Source of the DNA: Tomocerus qinae
Taxonomy: Eukaryota; Arthropoda; Collembola; Entomobryomorpha; Tomoceridae
Assembly: GCA_020055645.1 (NCBI GenBank)
Contig: CM034546.1
Span: 124,269,875 to 124,333,874, forward strand
Direction of reading: 5' to 3'
DNA length: 64,000 nt
In this document: piece after piece, positions 11,043-23,927 of the stretch
Layout: each line of letters starts with the position of its first letter
Numbering within the stretch: the stretch's first letter is position 1
Notes under the pieces: generated by a model
What the model was told of the DNA's origin: nothing
What the model saw: only the letters and a program-made list of their open reading frames with translations
The model's database searches: none
Made by a program: the position numbers and the translations under genes

Positions 11043-13455
11043 GATGAGGGAGAAAGGTTGAAAAGATTTTCGGAATTAAGTCCAAGAAAATATAAATTTT
11101 TAGAGCTCAGCACACCTTCGATCCTCAATGACTGTCTCTATTTCTGCCGTAGTAGTCTGCCGTGTTCTTTGGTTGGTGATGGAGAGTGGAGTGACTGAAC
11201 TAACCAAAAGCCGACTGACTGATTCTCAATAGACATTCGCAGACTTACATACACTACGTATACACCTAGACATATAAAATTGCATACAATCACTCAACAG
11301 AAATTACTATGTGCAATCTTCTACACTCTTCTCTATGTGTATATGTATGGATATCGATGATATCATACAATATTTAGCACAATGCAAAAGTTACCGTACT
11401 AAGTTGCAGTTATTACTCCCATTACTACTTACATAGCGACTAGTCGTAGCATATTATGTGCATTAAATTATCGACTAAATCAAATCATTATTCCTTACTG
11501 TGTTTTCACATTCAGGTATTGGATATCTTTAGGATGCATATAAATCAGGAAATGTTTACAAAACAATATCTATATGACATAAGCCTGGAGCTAGTCAATT
11601 GGTTGCCACTGCTAAAAAGTAGATCACTATAACATCCATACGTCCCCTATGATTCACAGTAGAATCACCAAAATGGCTAACAATCCTTTATCAAAGGATA
11701 CAGAAAAATTGCAACAACAAATCAAGCAATATTATAATTAAATCATTAAAGGATAGCCAGACTGTCTACTTTTTCTAGCATAGTATGACCTTTGGTCTTC
11801 AAAATATGGACATAATATGTGCAAGATCAATATCTATCTCTAAATGCTCATAAATCAAAAAAGAAAAATAATTATAGTTTTCAGGCAATTTTTAGAAATA
11901 CTACTGCAAAAATATTCTCCATAATAAAACACGGAAGAACAATTAAAATTTAAAAATATCTTTGCCAAAAGTCAAAGCTCTGTTTACAGAGGCAGAATTA
12001 GGTACCCGGTAATGTTAGGTACCTACTTCCACAATGTATCTTGCTTTTAAATTGTAATTTCATTGTGTACATTTACATAATTTTTAATTTTGAGCATTAT
12101 TTTCGCTGAATTCTTTCATTAGTCCAAAATTCATTTCATTTTAAGCAAACAGCTGATACATTATTGATCTTCCTTTTTTAAATGCATAATTTAATGTATT
12201 TTTTCTTAATCGTATCTATATAAATAACTTTTGGGGTATTTTGTATTTACGTAATATAATATTAAAATCAAAGAATTGGTAACATGATTAATACCAAAAA
12301 TATATTTTCAAGTTTCATTTATTAATGTATAGTATTACTAAATTTTAAAGAACGACAAATAATCAAATAATGAACATATATTTGTCAACTAAGCTATTCT
12401 TGTTGGTCAATAATGCTATTTTATAGAATAACAATATGGCATACGTCAGTATAATATCTTTCAATAACAAAATGAATGCTTAATTTCTACAATATTTATA
12501 ATCAAACTTTATTGTGATTTTAATGCTAATTGCAAGCACAAATTAATATTCAGTCTGAATATAACTTGGACGTAATCGTCATTGAATGTGACTTGAACCT
12601 TTCTGTCTTTTGACAGAGTAATTATTATGTACTTATAGGCAGGGTAAACATTATACCTATGCATCGGAATATCATGACAATGTCATTTTATAAATCAGTG
12701 ATAACAATACTATGTAAATTATAACAACAATCTATACTAACCGGACATTTAATAATCAGCTGTCTCATAAATAACTTAAATTACTCGTATTATATTGAAT
12801 ATACGCACAAAGACTAAGCCGATAAGGAATTAGGAGTCTAAATAGGAATATGTACATTGAATCTCAATATTTTACACGATGATACTTTTTACTACATTCC
12901 TTAATTTAGCTAATAATAATGCCCTTACCGATACAATTAACATAAATTACAGCTATACTATTAATTAACTTAATTTGAATTATAAATACGTAGTAGAAAC
13001 AAGTCAATGTATATCAGCCGGGAGCCTCATTCATAAGTGACGATATTTGACTAAATAGTTATTCAATTTTAGCACTTTAGAAGTATCAAACATTACATAG
13101 CTTCTGTGGAAATCTGTTTGTAGTGCTAGATTAATCTGTAAAATTCTTCCGATGACAAACTATATAATATATCACCTCAGTTCCATTATTTAATATTATT
13201 CCTTACTTTATTTCCTGCCCTTATAGTGATATCGACGTTTACATTTTGGAAAGTGTCAGTTCCAATTATCTAGAAGCATATAATGTAGGTACATGCAATT
13301 ATAAATTCAAAAAATAAGGTTACCCCGCCATATCCTTCGTATTTGTGTCTCTGACCATTTTCATAATATTTTGTCACGTGATTTGCAATTAAATGGACTT
13401 GGAGTGAAAACATGATAAATAATAATACCAACGTAATTTGCACATTGTGAACAAG
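11043..13455. other. Beta-tubulin 5' flank and TBC1D13 3' flank
   Basis: The 150 bases upstream of the tubulin ATG (11043-11200) are less AT-rich than their surroundings and probably hold the 5' UTR. The rest is AT-rich and without coding pattern. A possible minus-strand poly(A) word (AATAAA, plus strand tttatt near 13205) lies about 250 bases past the TBC1D13 stop. Confidence 0.5.
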
Positions 13456-14676
13456 TCAAGAAACATTGGATTTGAAATTGATGGCAACAGTTAATATATC
13501 ACGGACATCAATCACTGGAAAATTCTGTAGTAACTTCATGTTAGTTGGGAAATCCCCATGGAGTAGATCCGTTCGTACATGAATGATCATGGCACAGCAG
13601 ACGTCAATTAGAAAGTCAAACCTTTTTTCATCTCCCAACAAACTATCCCAAATTCTTAATACCTCTGGCAATGGAAATTCTTGGGAGAGTAACAAAGTTA
13701 TCCAACGGAAAGAATAGTACTGGGGAAATATTTCTTGCATCTGTAATTTGTCAAAGACTGCTTTGTCTCTTGCTTTCAACCGGTCCATTAAATGATTCAT
13801 CATTTGCTTAATGCCTGACGTTGTATTGTCCAAGGTCCGAATAAAGAAATCTCGGATTTCTCCCATTAAATTTGTGAATAGGAAAAACGTGTCGGGTTCA
13901 GCATGAGCTCTCCACTTTAGGTCAGAGTCAGTAGCTAGTGAGTAGTAAATTGGTCCAATAATTTCATTCATTCCTTGAACATATCCTTGACCTGGATTCA
14001 ATTTTGCATAGATGAACAATATTCTCTCTACTACTTCCCAATGAGCTTCTGTAGGCAGGACATTTGGTTGATTATCTCCATTTCCTTCTTCACCATCAAT
14101 GCTTGTCGAATTATTTGAGCTTGTTCCAGACTTTGATGTAATTTTTGTGATTCCCAAACCCCTCCTTTCAACATTTCCATACTCGAGAGTATTATATTGA
14201 ACACGACAGTGAAGACGATCCATTTTCCTTTCCACTATGTACTGGTTTGGATATTGTGTTGAAGATTGGAAAAATGACATCTCAGGACAAAGTCGTCGTA
14301 CATCTTTGTCAATTTGTAATAAAACGTCATTGTCTTTGAAAAATGTTTGCCATTTCGAATCTGGATTAGGATTTAAAGGATGATCCTTTACTACTTGTTC
14401 CTGGTTATCAACACTTTCATGCAGCAACAGGTCGTCTACAAAATTCAAATATAAATTCCTTTTCTTTGTCAATACTTCCTCCCATTTCTTTTTGTCTTGT
14501 GGTAGATAATTAAGTAGCAAACGCCAAACTAATGGTCGATGTTTGTCGTCTGGCAATCCATGAAATATCAATTTTTTCAATTTTGTCAAGTCAATTGTGT
14601 CCCCATTTTCATTATCTTCCTCTTCACAAATATTCAGAAGACATTCTAATTCTCGTAATCTAGCTTTGTACGTCAT
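13456..14676 (-). CDS. TBC1D13: TBC1 domain family member 13 (Rab GTPase-activating protein)
   Basis: Uninterrupted 406-aa frame, the length of known TBC1D13 (about 400 aa), starting MTYKARLRELE. The TBC domain begins with the GLPDDKHRPLVWRLLLNYLP segment near residue 39. The arginine finger is QIDKDVRRLCPEM near residue 122, fitting IxxDxxR, and the glutamine finger is NPGQGYVQGMNE near residue 228, fitting YxQ. Both catalytic residues are therefore present. A low-complexity Ser/Thr/Asn/Gly insert lies at about 180-205, between the two fingers, where other family members also vary. Known role of the family: stimulates GTP hydrolysis by Rab35 in endosomal recycling. That this protein acts on Rab35 is inferred from family identity. 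The ATG context is gacatcATGACG. Confidence 0.92.
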   Translation of the reverse strand: MTYKARLRELECLLNICEEEDNENGDTIDLTKLKKLIFHGLPDDKHRPLVWRLLLNYLPQDKKKWEEVLTKKRNLYLNFVDDLLLHESVDNQEQVVKDHPLNPNPDSKWQTFFKDNDVLLQIDKDVRRLCPEMSFFQSSTQYPNQYIVERKMDRLHCRVQYNTLEYGNVERRGLGITKITSKSGTSSNNSTSIDGEEGNGDNQPNVLPTEAHWEVVERILFIYAKLNPGQGYVQGMNEIIGPIYYSLATDSDLKWRAHAEPDTFFLFTNLMGEIRDFFIRTLDNTTSGIKQMMNHLMDRLKARDKAVFDKLQMQEIFPQYYSFRWITLLLSQEFPLPEVLRIWDSLLGDEKRFDFLIDVCCAMIIHVRTDLLHGDFPTNMKLLQNFPVIDVRDILTVAINFKSNVS

Positions 14677-16773
14677 GATGTCTTACTTATTCTAATTACA
14701 TAATATATTCACACAATTCACTTCAATCCTTAATCTTTTAAGGCTATTACAGATGTTTTCTTCTCTGATTCCTATATTTTTTACAAATAAATTGCAACAA
14801 TTAAATAATATATCAATTATTGCAGCTTAAAATTTAAACTTTGTAATCATTTATAAACAGTTCACTAAAATCATAAAAATTAGAATAAAAAACATGATAA
14901 TTACAATTTAATTTAAATTGTTCTTACTTCGATGTAAAAAAGTAATAAAAGATTCCTACCTAGTAAGTCCAGTAGCTCACATTTCCAAATTTAAAATCCA
15001 TACTTCAATCTTGATCATCAATTTTGACAATGAAGCCTAAAATCTTGGAAATCTTGGTCTTGTAATTTTGCTACTTATTCATAGTAAAATCTCTGCGTGA
15101 CTAAAGGCCAAAATCCGCAACAAATTCTAACAGTCACCTGAAAAACAATTTTAAATCCATTAATATTTAATACACTTCGAAAAATACATTCCTTTCAAGC
15201 TCTAAACCAACATGTTGCAACATCCACCCACGTAATTACATACATTTACATGTTGCTTATATTATAAGCAGTCTCAGTCAGTACTAGGGCGTATTTTCTT
15301 TACTAACGAAAGAAACAACTTCAATTCTCATGTTATTTTTACATTTGAACATATTTACATAATATACATATATTTCATTTACACATACCTAGATATAAAA
15401 AAATAAAGAAAAAAAGTTCGATTGTCGTAGGCAATTCTAGCTTTGTCTTATAATGTAATAGATTACGTTAAATTAAACTTGAACTTGAACTCAGTATTAC
15501 TTCCTAACATTTAAACATTAAAACATTTATTACATTAATATACAGCAAATGACTGCATAACCTTGATTCTACAGCCACTATACTATAGACAACGAAAGCA
15601 ACAAAATAGCCTATTTTATATAGGAATGCGAATAGCATAACTATAAAACTAATGAAAAACAACAATTAAAAAAATTGTATAAATCATTTCATATGTTAAA
15701 TGTTAATCATAATATTTTATACAAAATAGGTACAACTGAAATTGACACATTAAAACTGACAACTGTCACTGTATATATGTTATATCATAGTTCAGTAAAA
15801 TCGCAAATTAAATTGATTTGTAATAATTACCTGTAATGCTTAAATGACTATTTTTAAAGAAAGGGTTAGAATTATTCGCAAACAAGTCAATCAAAGTTTA
15901 CAATTTGGAGTATATCAGATTTTGTAATGTCAAATACCGAAAATAGTATCCAAGTTCCTTGATTGCCTCTCAGCTGTATAATTTTCTTCAGTTTTCCATG
16001 AATTCTGTTTGGAGATACGTCATGACAAATTATTTGCCACAATTCTAAAATGCTTTATAAGAATGGCACTAAATTGTTCATAATTATTACAAATCTAATC
16101 ATTGATAAAAATCATAACAAATAAAGTTTTGGAATTAGCAGCAGAATCTTGTGCTTACTCAGCCGATAAAATTCTGCAGCAACCAGTTCAACGGAGGCAG
16201 ATCAGAAGGGAGCTGAACGACATGTAAACAGCCGATAGCCTCTCTCTGTGCTGCATGTAAGTAAGCGGTTCAATTTTATATATGTGACCATGTATGACAT
16301 GACATGATTTTATGATATTAAAAGTTAAAGACAAGTCACTCATATTTAATACATGTAATCATATATTCAGAGTCAACACTACATAATAGTAAAACAATAT
16401 TTTAGTTGTTTTATCTATTTATAATTAATACACGCTCCAGTCATCGTTAATATGAGAATATATCTAAGTCCTTAATTATCTAAATGTTGATTCAAATCTA
16501 AGTCATTGTTTATGAGACATGTTTTTAGTTTCTTTCTAGTTAGCCTAATGTTAAGACTAAAGTTATGTTAATACAATTATGTCACTCAATTAATTGGTCT
16601 TATACAACGAAAATCTACAGAGATTAAATGTTAATTTGAATTCATATTTAACAGTCTTAGTTTCGTCACACTTATAATATAGTCATTAATTCATACTGTG
16701 ATATCTACTTTAAAAATTGCTACGAAAAATATTTGTATTATAATTAGGCATAGAGGTAGGCAAGTTATGACAT
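14677..16773. other. Intergenic between TBC1D13 and the FGFG-repeat gene
   Basis: AT-rich sequence holding the TBC1D13 promoter side and the 3' flank of the next gene. Slightly GC-richer patch at 16150-16265 without an open frame. No gene or RNA recognised. Confidence 0.5.
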
Positions 16774-17809
16774 TTACTTTGTGTTTCGTTCTGTCCATCT
16801 AGGGTTACACCTAAAGCGTCCAAAATTACCAGGATCGTCATCAGGTTCGTTAATAACAGTATTCTTATTATTCCATGGAGCCTCCTTCATCATTCCCTTC
16901 GATATCATATAGTCGACGATAACGCCTGCTGGTCCCATCCAACCAAATGCTAGGAAAAAAATTAGGTCAAAACTAAATTAAAGTTTATACATTTTGCATA
17001 AAAGTTTTCGAATAAGCAAAGCTACAAGTATAAGGGAACAAAGAAAAACAACTTACGAATTGGTCTGTTGAAATAATTCATTGGAATAGATTTGTAACCC
17101 GTTGCTTCAACTTCAAAGTCGGCCAATTCTATTGGAGACATGAGTGGATTATCCGAAGTAGAATATTGGGCCTTGGGGTAATATCGTTTCTCTACTTTCC
17201 CATCCCGAGTTATTATGGACGCCCCTGAAATAAAAGAAAATCATTTATTTAAACCAATAACACCAATTGAATTAAAATTTAAAATATTTTATTATTATAT
17301 TTACCATTTATGACAACTGTTGTGGGGGCGCTTTCTTGAACGGTGCCGAAACGTCTTTGACGCTTTAATAACCTTTCTTCCTCAATGTCATCCTCCATCT
17401 TTTTTTTCATTCTTTTAGGCTCCGGCTCTGCTGCATTTAGCGGCTTCACTTCAGGGTTAGTCCCGAATCCAAACTTGAGCTCAGGTTCACCGTTTCGTCC
17501 TACACCAGGGTTAGCAATCTTGACGTAGTCTGTCGGCTTCAATTCAGGGTTAGTCCGGGTCCCGAATCCAAACTTGGGCTCACCATTTTGTCCTACACTA
17601 AAGTTAGCAATCTTGACGTTTGTCGGCTTCAATTCAGGTTTAATCCCTGTCCCGAATCCAAACTTGGACTCAGGCTTACTATTTTCTCCTTCACCAGGGT
17701 TAGCAATAATCTTGACGTCTGTTGCTACTGAAGCTTCCGGTTTAAAAATCAAAGTGCACGAGAGCCTCTTGTCGTTTTCCGAAAATGTGGTTAACCGTTG
17801 AGCAGCCAT
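16774..17809 (-). CDS. Three-exon protein with FGFG repeats, function unknown
   Basis: Exons on the minus strand: 17809-17305, 17224-17057 and 16949-16774, with introns bounded by AAATG|gtaaat...tttcag|GGGCG and CAATTC|gtaagt...ttcctag|CATTT. Joined length is 849 bases, a 282-aa protein starting MAAQRLTTFSENDKRL. Residues about 45-130 hold three degenerate copies of a roughly 30-aa unit, each centred on KFGFGT followed by NPELKPT and VKIAN. Next comes a basic/acidic stretch with KRMKKKM and ERLLKRQRRFG. The RxRRFG ending recalls the conserved motif of SARNP/THO1-type RNA-export proteins, but the SAP domain is absent. The C-terminal half (YYPKAQYSTSD, RPIPFGWMGPAGVIVDYM) is non-repetitive and looks like a folded domain that I do not recognise. 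A nuclear role is suggested only by the basic cluster and FG content. Confidence 0.75.
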
Positions 17810-19635
17810 TTCCCGTATGTGTTAACGTGTGTATTAAGTCTTAGTAAAATTAACTGAAAGATTCAAAAAATCAATTAAACGCTATAATCAATAATACATA
17901 TGTACAAAATTCGAAATATTCTTTGTAAAGGTCAACCTACAACCTAGTGAAAGGAACCATCGGCGAAAAGAAGAGTTGAATACGAAATACGAAATACGAA
18001 TACTACATCTGACTCTGACATCAAATTCAAGGTAGAGCACCCAGTCACCAGTGCAATTATGGCAAGTAACAGCTCTACTCTGCCTGTAGCACGTTAGGAG
18101 TTGTAGTTGTCAGTTGTAGTGTAGCACTTTTGTTGGCCCGCGCAGGGGCCAGCACAGCACAATAATGATAATGATAGTAGGTAGGGCTCTCGGCTCTGTA
18201 TAGTTATTAATAAATAAATGTAAATTCCTAGTATAATATATTAATTAATGCAGAAAATCTATGCTAATAATTTTATTTAAATAAAAATAATAATGATGAG
18301 CATATAACGTGAAACGTAACGATGCCTAAATAAATGTATACAAAGATAGTTAAATGAAGATGAGCTTAATGTTAATGCGAAATGCCTATTATTTACATAA
18401 TCGGATCTTTCACTTTAGGGTTGTTTGTAAATGTACGTTATAAGCCATTGTGTTGCATTTAGTTGCAAGAGCATTGTATATTATTATTATATAAATCTAG
18501 GACAATGGTAGTAACTTCTAACTTACATAAAGCAAGCAATAAACTCGATTTGATTATTAAATCAATTCTTTCAAATAAATGGTGAAAATTGCAGATATGA
18601 TACCTAAACGGTTCGAAATTCAATAACAGTACTGGGGGGTCTAGTTATAAATATGTAACCATAAAGTAATGCAACTTAAATAAGATGATGAGACATGAAA
18701 CTTTTTGATTTGTTTCCAGCAAATGTAAATCGTTACAGGATTTTCCTTGGAGCTCAGCAAAAGCACATTATAGGAAGTTTATAACACTGTGACAGCTGAC
18801 CCTGATACAATACAAGCATTGTACATTCTCCTTTGTTTGAATATGTACTTTCTCTTTTTCACATAAAGAAACAACAGAAAAGTAACAACTAAAACCAACG
18901 GATAAATGAGCATTTGATGAACGTGACTCAATTTTATTATAAATAGCAATACAGCTACAAAATCTAATCATGGATGATTTTTAATGTTTTGGTTTAACTA
19001 TAACTAGTAGCGTAGATTTCCAAGCTAAATATTTATAGAATTTGTTTAAAAAAAGTAACAGCTAAACATTTCTCTCACTAACTTTTGTAAAACTGAATAC
19101 CGAATCCCAGATTCTGATTCTGACTACATACTCTTGAGATCTAAATGACCATGTTAGAGTTAAAAATAATGTCAACATTATATAATTAATCAAAATTGAC
19201 GTATATTTATGAAATTTGTATGGCAAGATTCAGTTTTTTGTAATTTTGATAATCAATTTTAGTTACCGTTACCTAATAATTTATTATAATCTACACTCTT
19301 TAATTTAACATTAAATTAATAATTAATGTTACAACTAATGTTATAACAATAATAACAATTATAAATAATAATGGACACAATGACATCTCAGTTCTTATAA
19401 TTATTACATGATTACTATTTACAAAGACACAGTTGGAACTTGGTTGGAAGTATAGAAACATAAAATAAATGAACCACTCTATACCTCTCCATCACTAGAA
19501 CTCCTTTATCAGAGACAACACAGTAACGGACGTCTCTGAATTTATACACCTAAACTACATTATAATATTATATCTAAATGTATGTATATTCCATAGGAGC
19601 ACTATTGTTGGAAGACTTCTCAGAATTTATGGAAG
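17810..19635. other. Intergenic between FGFG-repeat and zinc-finger genes
   Basis: Presumed promoter of the FGFG-repeat gene at the left (17810-18200) and 3' flank of the zinc-finger gene at the right. AT-rich, with no supported coding region. Confidence 0.5.
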
Positions 19636-22600
19636 TTAGGAGAGAATCTCCGTGATGACATCGTCTTCATTTTGTTCCGGAAGATCATCCAAATTAGAAT
19701 TTTGATTTTCTTGAAGGTCTAAGTTTGGTTCGGTTATTGTTTGTGTAAGCAATTGTTGGAGTTGTTCCTTTGCAGCTATTTTCTTGGGAGGCAAGGAACT
19801 CTTTTTTTTGTTGTGGACCCAGTAAATGTGATTGGATAGATAATGCTGGGAAGCAAATTTCTTACGACATACTTTGCATTCAAAACGGTAGTCTTTGGAG
19901 TGGTTTTCTATATGGCGAGAAAGTTTCTTCTGGTCAAAGAAAGCACTCGTGCAGAGTTTACATTTAAATGGCCTTTCCCCCGTGTGAGTTCTTAAATGAT
20001 TTGTCAAATGGAATCGAGTAAGGAATGTTTTTGTACAAACTGTACATGGAAACGGTCTCGGGCCATCCGAATGCGACTGTAATATGTGTGTTTTCAAGGC
20101 ACTTTTACTAACTTTACCCGAACCACAAATAGGACAGACGAGCTTATACAGTCCCAGATGAATACCTTCAATGTGCTTTTTCAACCTGATTCAAATACAA
20201 ATTAAAACGGCCATTAAAGACTATTATGTGATATAGATAAGCAAAACTTCCTTTAGATTAATTTAAACAATTATATTAAAATATATTTAGATGTGTTGCC
20301 TTACGAGAATCGATCACAAAAGATTTTTTCACACTCCTTACATTTCAATTCTTCTGTATTTCCGTGAAATCTGGTTTGATGGTTTAGTAAATATGACCTA
20401 CAAGTAAAGGCAGCACTGCACAGTTCACAAATAAAGTCCCTGAAAAACCCAACAGTACAAAAAGTTATAAAAAAATTCATGGAAATAATTATTTTATAAT
20501 TATTATTATTGATAATTGGCAATTTGATGTTTTTGAACGGAAACGTGTCTATTTTTTTAGGAAAAACTTAACTTTCCTTACTTTTCTTTTTTATGGACAC
20601 TTTTGACGTGGTGACGATGACGAGTCGAATTTGCAAAACTTTTCCCGCACTCTTTGCACAGTAACGGATTTTGTGTACTGTCATGCTTCCGAAAAATGTG
20701 TAATTTTAGACGAATTTCCGTTGTAAATTTTTCTTCGCAGTATTGACAAGAAAATGACCGAACTAAATGTCGTCTTTCATGTCTTTTCAGCACTAACAAG
20801 TCTACAAAGTTTTTGCCACAATGTCGACACTTATGGTGATCTAAAGTAAATTTTAAACAGTTTTTATAATGACGTTGTTAATGACTAGTATTAAAAAATT
20901 GCTAAATGTTTATTATAATCAGAGCCGTGATAAGTATTTATTTATTTCCCAAAAATATAGGAAATATAGGTAAAAGTTTTCAAAAAATGGCAAAATATGT
21001 ACAAAAACAGCAACCATATATCTAGACAAGGTACCCAAAAAAAGGAAAATATGAATGAAAAAACGGAAAATATATACGAAAATATGTACTAAAAATCCAA
21101 AAACGTCATGGGCTAAACAAATTTCTTTATAAGCTTCTACTTTGTGTTAAAATATGGGTTTAATTGGCAAAAAAAGCCAAAATATGGACAAAAATGTTTT
21201 AATTCCCAAAGTATGTATGAAAATATTTTTTACGTTCCAAACCCTAAAAGTAAAGTTATGTAAAATATGTAATATGTAAAATAAAGTTGAAAAACTTGAA
21301 AGCTTGAAAAGTTGCAAAATGTTGACATTCGAAGTCTCAGAATTGAATTACCAAAGATAAAAAACATGTTTTTACCTAAATATCACGGCTCTGTAATAAT
21401 AATAATTATTATGGTATCCCTTTTGACCTACCACTTGTGCTGCTACCACTTGTACAGCTAGTTTCCATGTCGTGGCCGTGTGCATTTTTGAAATGTCGTT
21501 CAAATGAATAAATCGAAGTGTACAATTTTGAGCATTCGCTGCATCTAAAGGTGTGTTTTTCATCTGCAAAAGGAAGATTTGTTATTGGTAAAATTTTTGC
21601 AAAAACTTTCCCTTTTTCTCAGATTTAGGGGGGTCGCTGCTTCCCCTAGCCCCTACTGGATACGTGCTTGGCAGCAAAACACATTCACATAATAATACTA
21701 AAAATATTTATACAACTTTCTAGGTAGATATTTATTTATTATTTTATTTTGTATTCTTACTAGGCACGAATCCAGAAAGTCAAGTAGAGCGCAATCAAAA
21801 ATAATGCAAAAAAATTTTGCAATTTTTGGAAAATTCTCTTTTTTTCAGGAGGGGCTAAACCTCCTATTAAACCTGCTACAGGATACGTGTATGATTCTTA
21901 CCATATTCTAATTAGTCGCAAAAATAATCACTTACCATGCATTTGATTTTCATGCGCATTTTTTTTATTTACATCAGGGTAGACAAGGGAGCAGTGTTTA
22001 CATTTATATTCTTTAGCCTCACCGTCCACTGGAATTGACTTGAGATTGATTTTAGCCTGGTAATTTCTCCCTTGATAACGTTTTATTCTACCACGAATAT
22101 TTTTTTTTGGTGGACTGTAATCATCATCGTATTTTTCTACCTCCAATAAATTGTTCTTTGGAGATCTATGGTCAACAGTAAAAACCTGGTTGAAACTTCC
22201 TTATAAAATAAAATACCCATTTAGCTGTGATAGATAGAATGTTCAACATACGAAATGTTATCACTTGTTTCAGAATGGCGTGTTGATTGTCTAATTAGAC
22301 GACCAAATCTGGACCGTTGAACTGGTACTTCAGCAGAACGAGAACATTTTATTTCTTCAACAGCTTTCGTATCATGGTATTCGAAATTTTGAAATTCATC
22401 ATTACAAAAGTCAGTTTCAGATTCAGGATTTTCTGTTTTGACATCATAACCAATATCTTCCAATTTCACTCCCGAATCAGCCTCGATCCCGAATTCTTGG
22501 AAAATTTCTGCAAGAAAGATGTATATTGTTATATTATATTAATTCGGATAAATGTAACCTTCTGCCCATTAAAAGAGTATTACTTGAAAGAGCTTCTTCG

Positions 22601-22971
22601 CGAATAGTGTCAAAAACAGTTTCACTGTTGTCTAGACTAGCAGATTTAGATTCAGTCTCCAATTCCTCTTGACAGCTTTGTTGCAATTTTCTCTTCAGTG
22701 AAGACTTGACCTTCTTTAATTGAGATGTTAGTAATCTTAACTTCTTAAAAATCTTCTCCGCTTCAGTGATTTCTACAGAGCACTCCTCGCAACAGGAAAA
22801 CCAACTGGAAGGATGCGATCCATGACTTTGTTGTAAAAGATTAACGCAAGTAGAGCTAGAAACATTTAACAATTCCTTCAAAATAAATATTGATCTTATT
22901 TCACTTTTTATATTATTTTTAATTCTGTCCTTGGAATCCCGGCAGCAAAATAGGCATTTCTGTTGTGTCAT
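19636..22971 (-). CDS. ZAD-type C2H2 zinc-finger protein, 11 fingers
   Basis: Seven exons (minus strand): 22971-22584, 22507-22252, 22165-21936, 21563-21432, 20840-20582, 20439-20305, 20185-19636. All joins keep frame (1950 bases, 649 aa) and all introns are GT..AG. The N-terminal 95 residues carry a ZAD-like pattern (KCLFCC ... CCEEC), a dimerisation domain typical of arthropod finger proteins. An acidic linker follows. I count 11 C2H2 fingers: one in exon 3, one in exon 4, three in exon 5, one in exon 6, one split across exons 6/7, and four in exon 7. Only one linker is the classic HTGERPF. The C-terminal tail is acidic and Gln-rich (DLQENQNSNLDDLPEQNEDD). Expected role: sequence-specific DNA-binding regulator; targets unknown. 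Intron 4 is almost filled by a hAT-like remnant (20920-21391). Confidence 0.85.
20920..21391. mobile_element. hAT-like non-autonomous element in zinc-finger intron 4
   Basis: Inverted ends CAGAGCCGTGAT at 20920 and ATCACGGCTCTG ending at 21391. The interior is A-rich and full of 'aaaatatg' words. The CAG start suits hAT elements, but flanking 8-mers do not match exactly, so the superfamily is tentative. Confidence 0.5.
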
Positions 22972-23573
22972 GTTGAATGTTTCTTCTTTCTATAAGTGTG
23001 ACGTGACACAATGGGAACAATTTTCTTTAGAGGTGTCCCATTAATATAACCTTAAAATTATGATTTATGGAGCTAAATGTGATTATCTGACTATACATTT
23101 TTGCTCTACATTCAAAAATTTTTTTCTGTTTCACTCTCTGATAATCGTGAATTTATAATACTATTATAAAGTAGAATTGTGTGAGATGTGTTGGATCAAA
23201 TGAAAGTCCTGAGAGTTTGAAATTTTATTCGCGGGTTAACGGATTTCAGTATGTAGTTTTTGTTTTCAACTAAACTTTTAGAACAAAGTAAGTCAAGCGT
23301 CTGTTAAGGTTATTAGGGGTCTGTCTAACCTACGACTACCTACTAGCCTATTGCCTTGGGCCTGACCAGGGCCAGGGCCATAGCCAATAACATGAATCAA
23401 ATCACGAAACAAAAATAATATTATATTCATTATTAATATAATGAAAAACGACCATTTATTTTGTTATTAAGGACTGACCATTTTATTGCAATATTTATTA
23501 TTCGTTTTCAAAACGTTTGAGTCTTAATTAGGCTTCAGCAGATTGTAGATTGGGGGCTGGATGATGCATTACG
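22972..23573. other. Zinc-finger gene 5' flank and first Pmp3-like 3' flank
   Basis: Holds the promoter side of the zinc-finger gene and the 3' end of the first proteolipid copy, with a short repeat of that family's 3' flank (attttattgcaatatttatt, 23482-23501). No gene seen. Confidence 0.5.
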
Positions 23574-23927
23574 TCAATTTTGTTGATTTTTCGTTTGACT
23601 CTTGTGGATTCCTGGTTGTTGTCCTTGATATGGTTGCCGCCCTTGATAAGATTGCTGCCCTTGATATGGTTGCTGCCCTTGAAAAGGTGGCTGCGCTTGA
23701 TATTGCATAGGCTGCTGACTGATGACAAACCTCGGTGGCGGCAGCGGCTGCATATAATCGGGTTGTCCGACATAATTACATGCATAAACCACCGCTGGAA
23801 TCCAGCCAATGAATTCCAACGCAAATGCTAAACAGCACTCGGTTTGAAAGAAGCCGCGTTTTGTTCCAACAAAACACGATGGACAAAAGAAGGCAAAGAA
23901 GTGATCTTCACAACCTACCCCCGACAT
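23574..23927 (-). CDS. Pmp3/UPF0057-like proteolipid, array copy 1
   Basis: 117 aa, ATG at 23927 a few bases inside the exon. The exon begins after acceptor cttatag| at 23932. A conserved non-coding 5' exon ends at donor 24074 (TATAAG|gtacct), so the single intron lies in the 5' UTR. Head: FFAFFCPSCFVGTKRGFF, then a hydrophobic segment with GWIPAVVYACNYVG. The pattern Pxx(V)xxKxGxx...WxPxxxYA fits the two-helix Pmp3 membrane proteolipid family, which in yeast and plants affects membrane potential and salt tolerance. Tail: Gln/Pro/Tyr-rich with PYQGQQ-type repeats, ending GIHKSQTKNQQN. Compared with the other copies it has lost the CCCG start (MSGVGCEDH instead). Its role in animals is unknown. 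Confidence 0.75.
   Translation of the reverse strand: MSGVGCEDHFFAFFCPSCFVGTKRGFFQTECCLAFALEFIGWIPAVVYACNYVGQPDYMQPLPPPRFVISQQPMQYQAQPPFQGQQPYQGQQSYQGRQPYQGQQPGIHKSQTKNQQN

Noticed and set aside
19636-22971. Several separate zinc-finger genes
   Set aside because: All seven pieces join in frame through good GT..AG sites and complete a split finger, so they are one gene.
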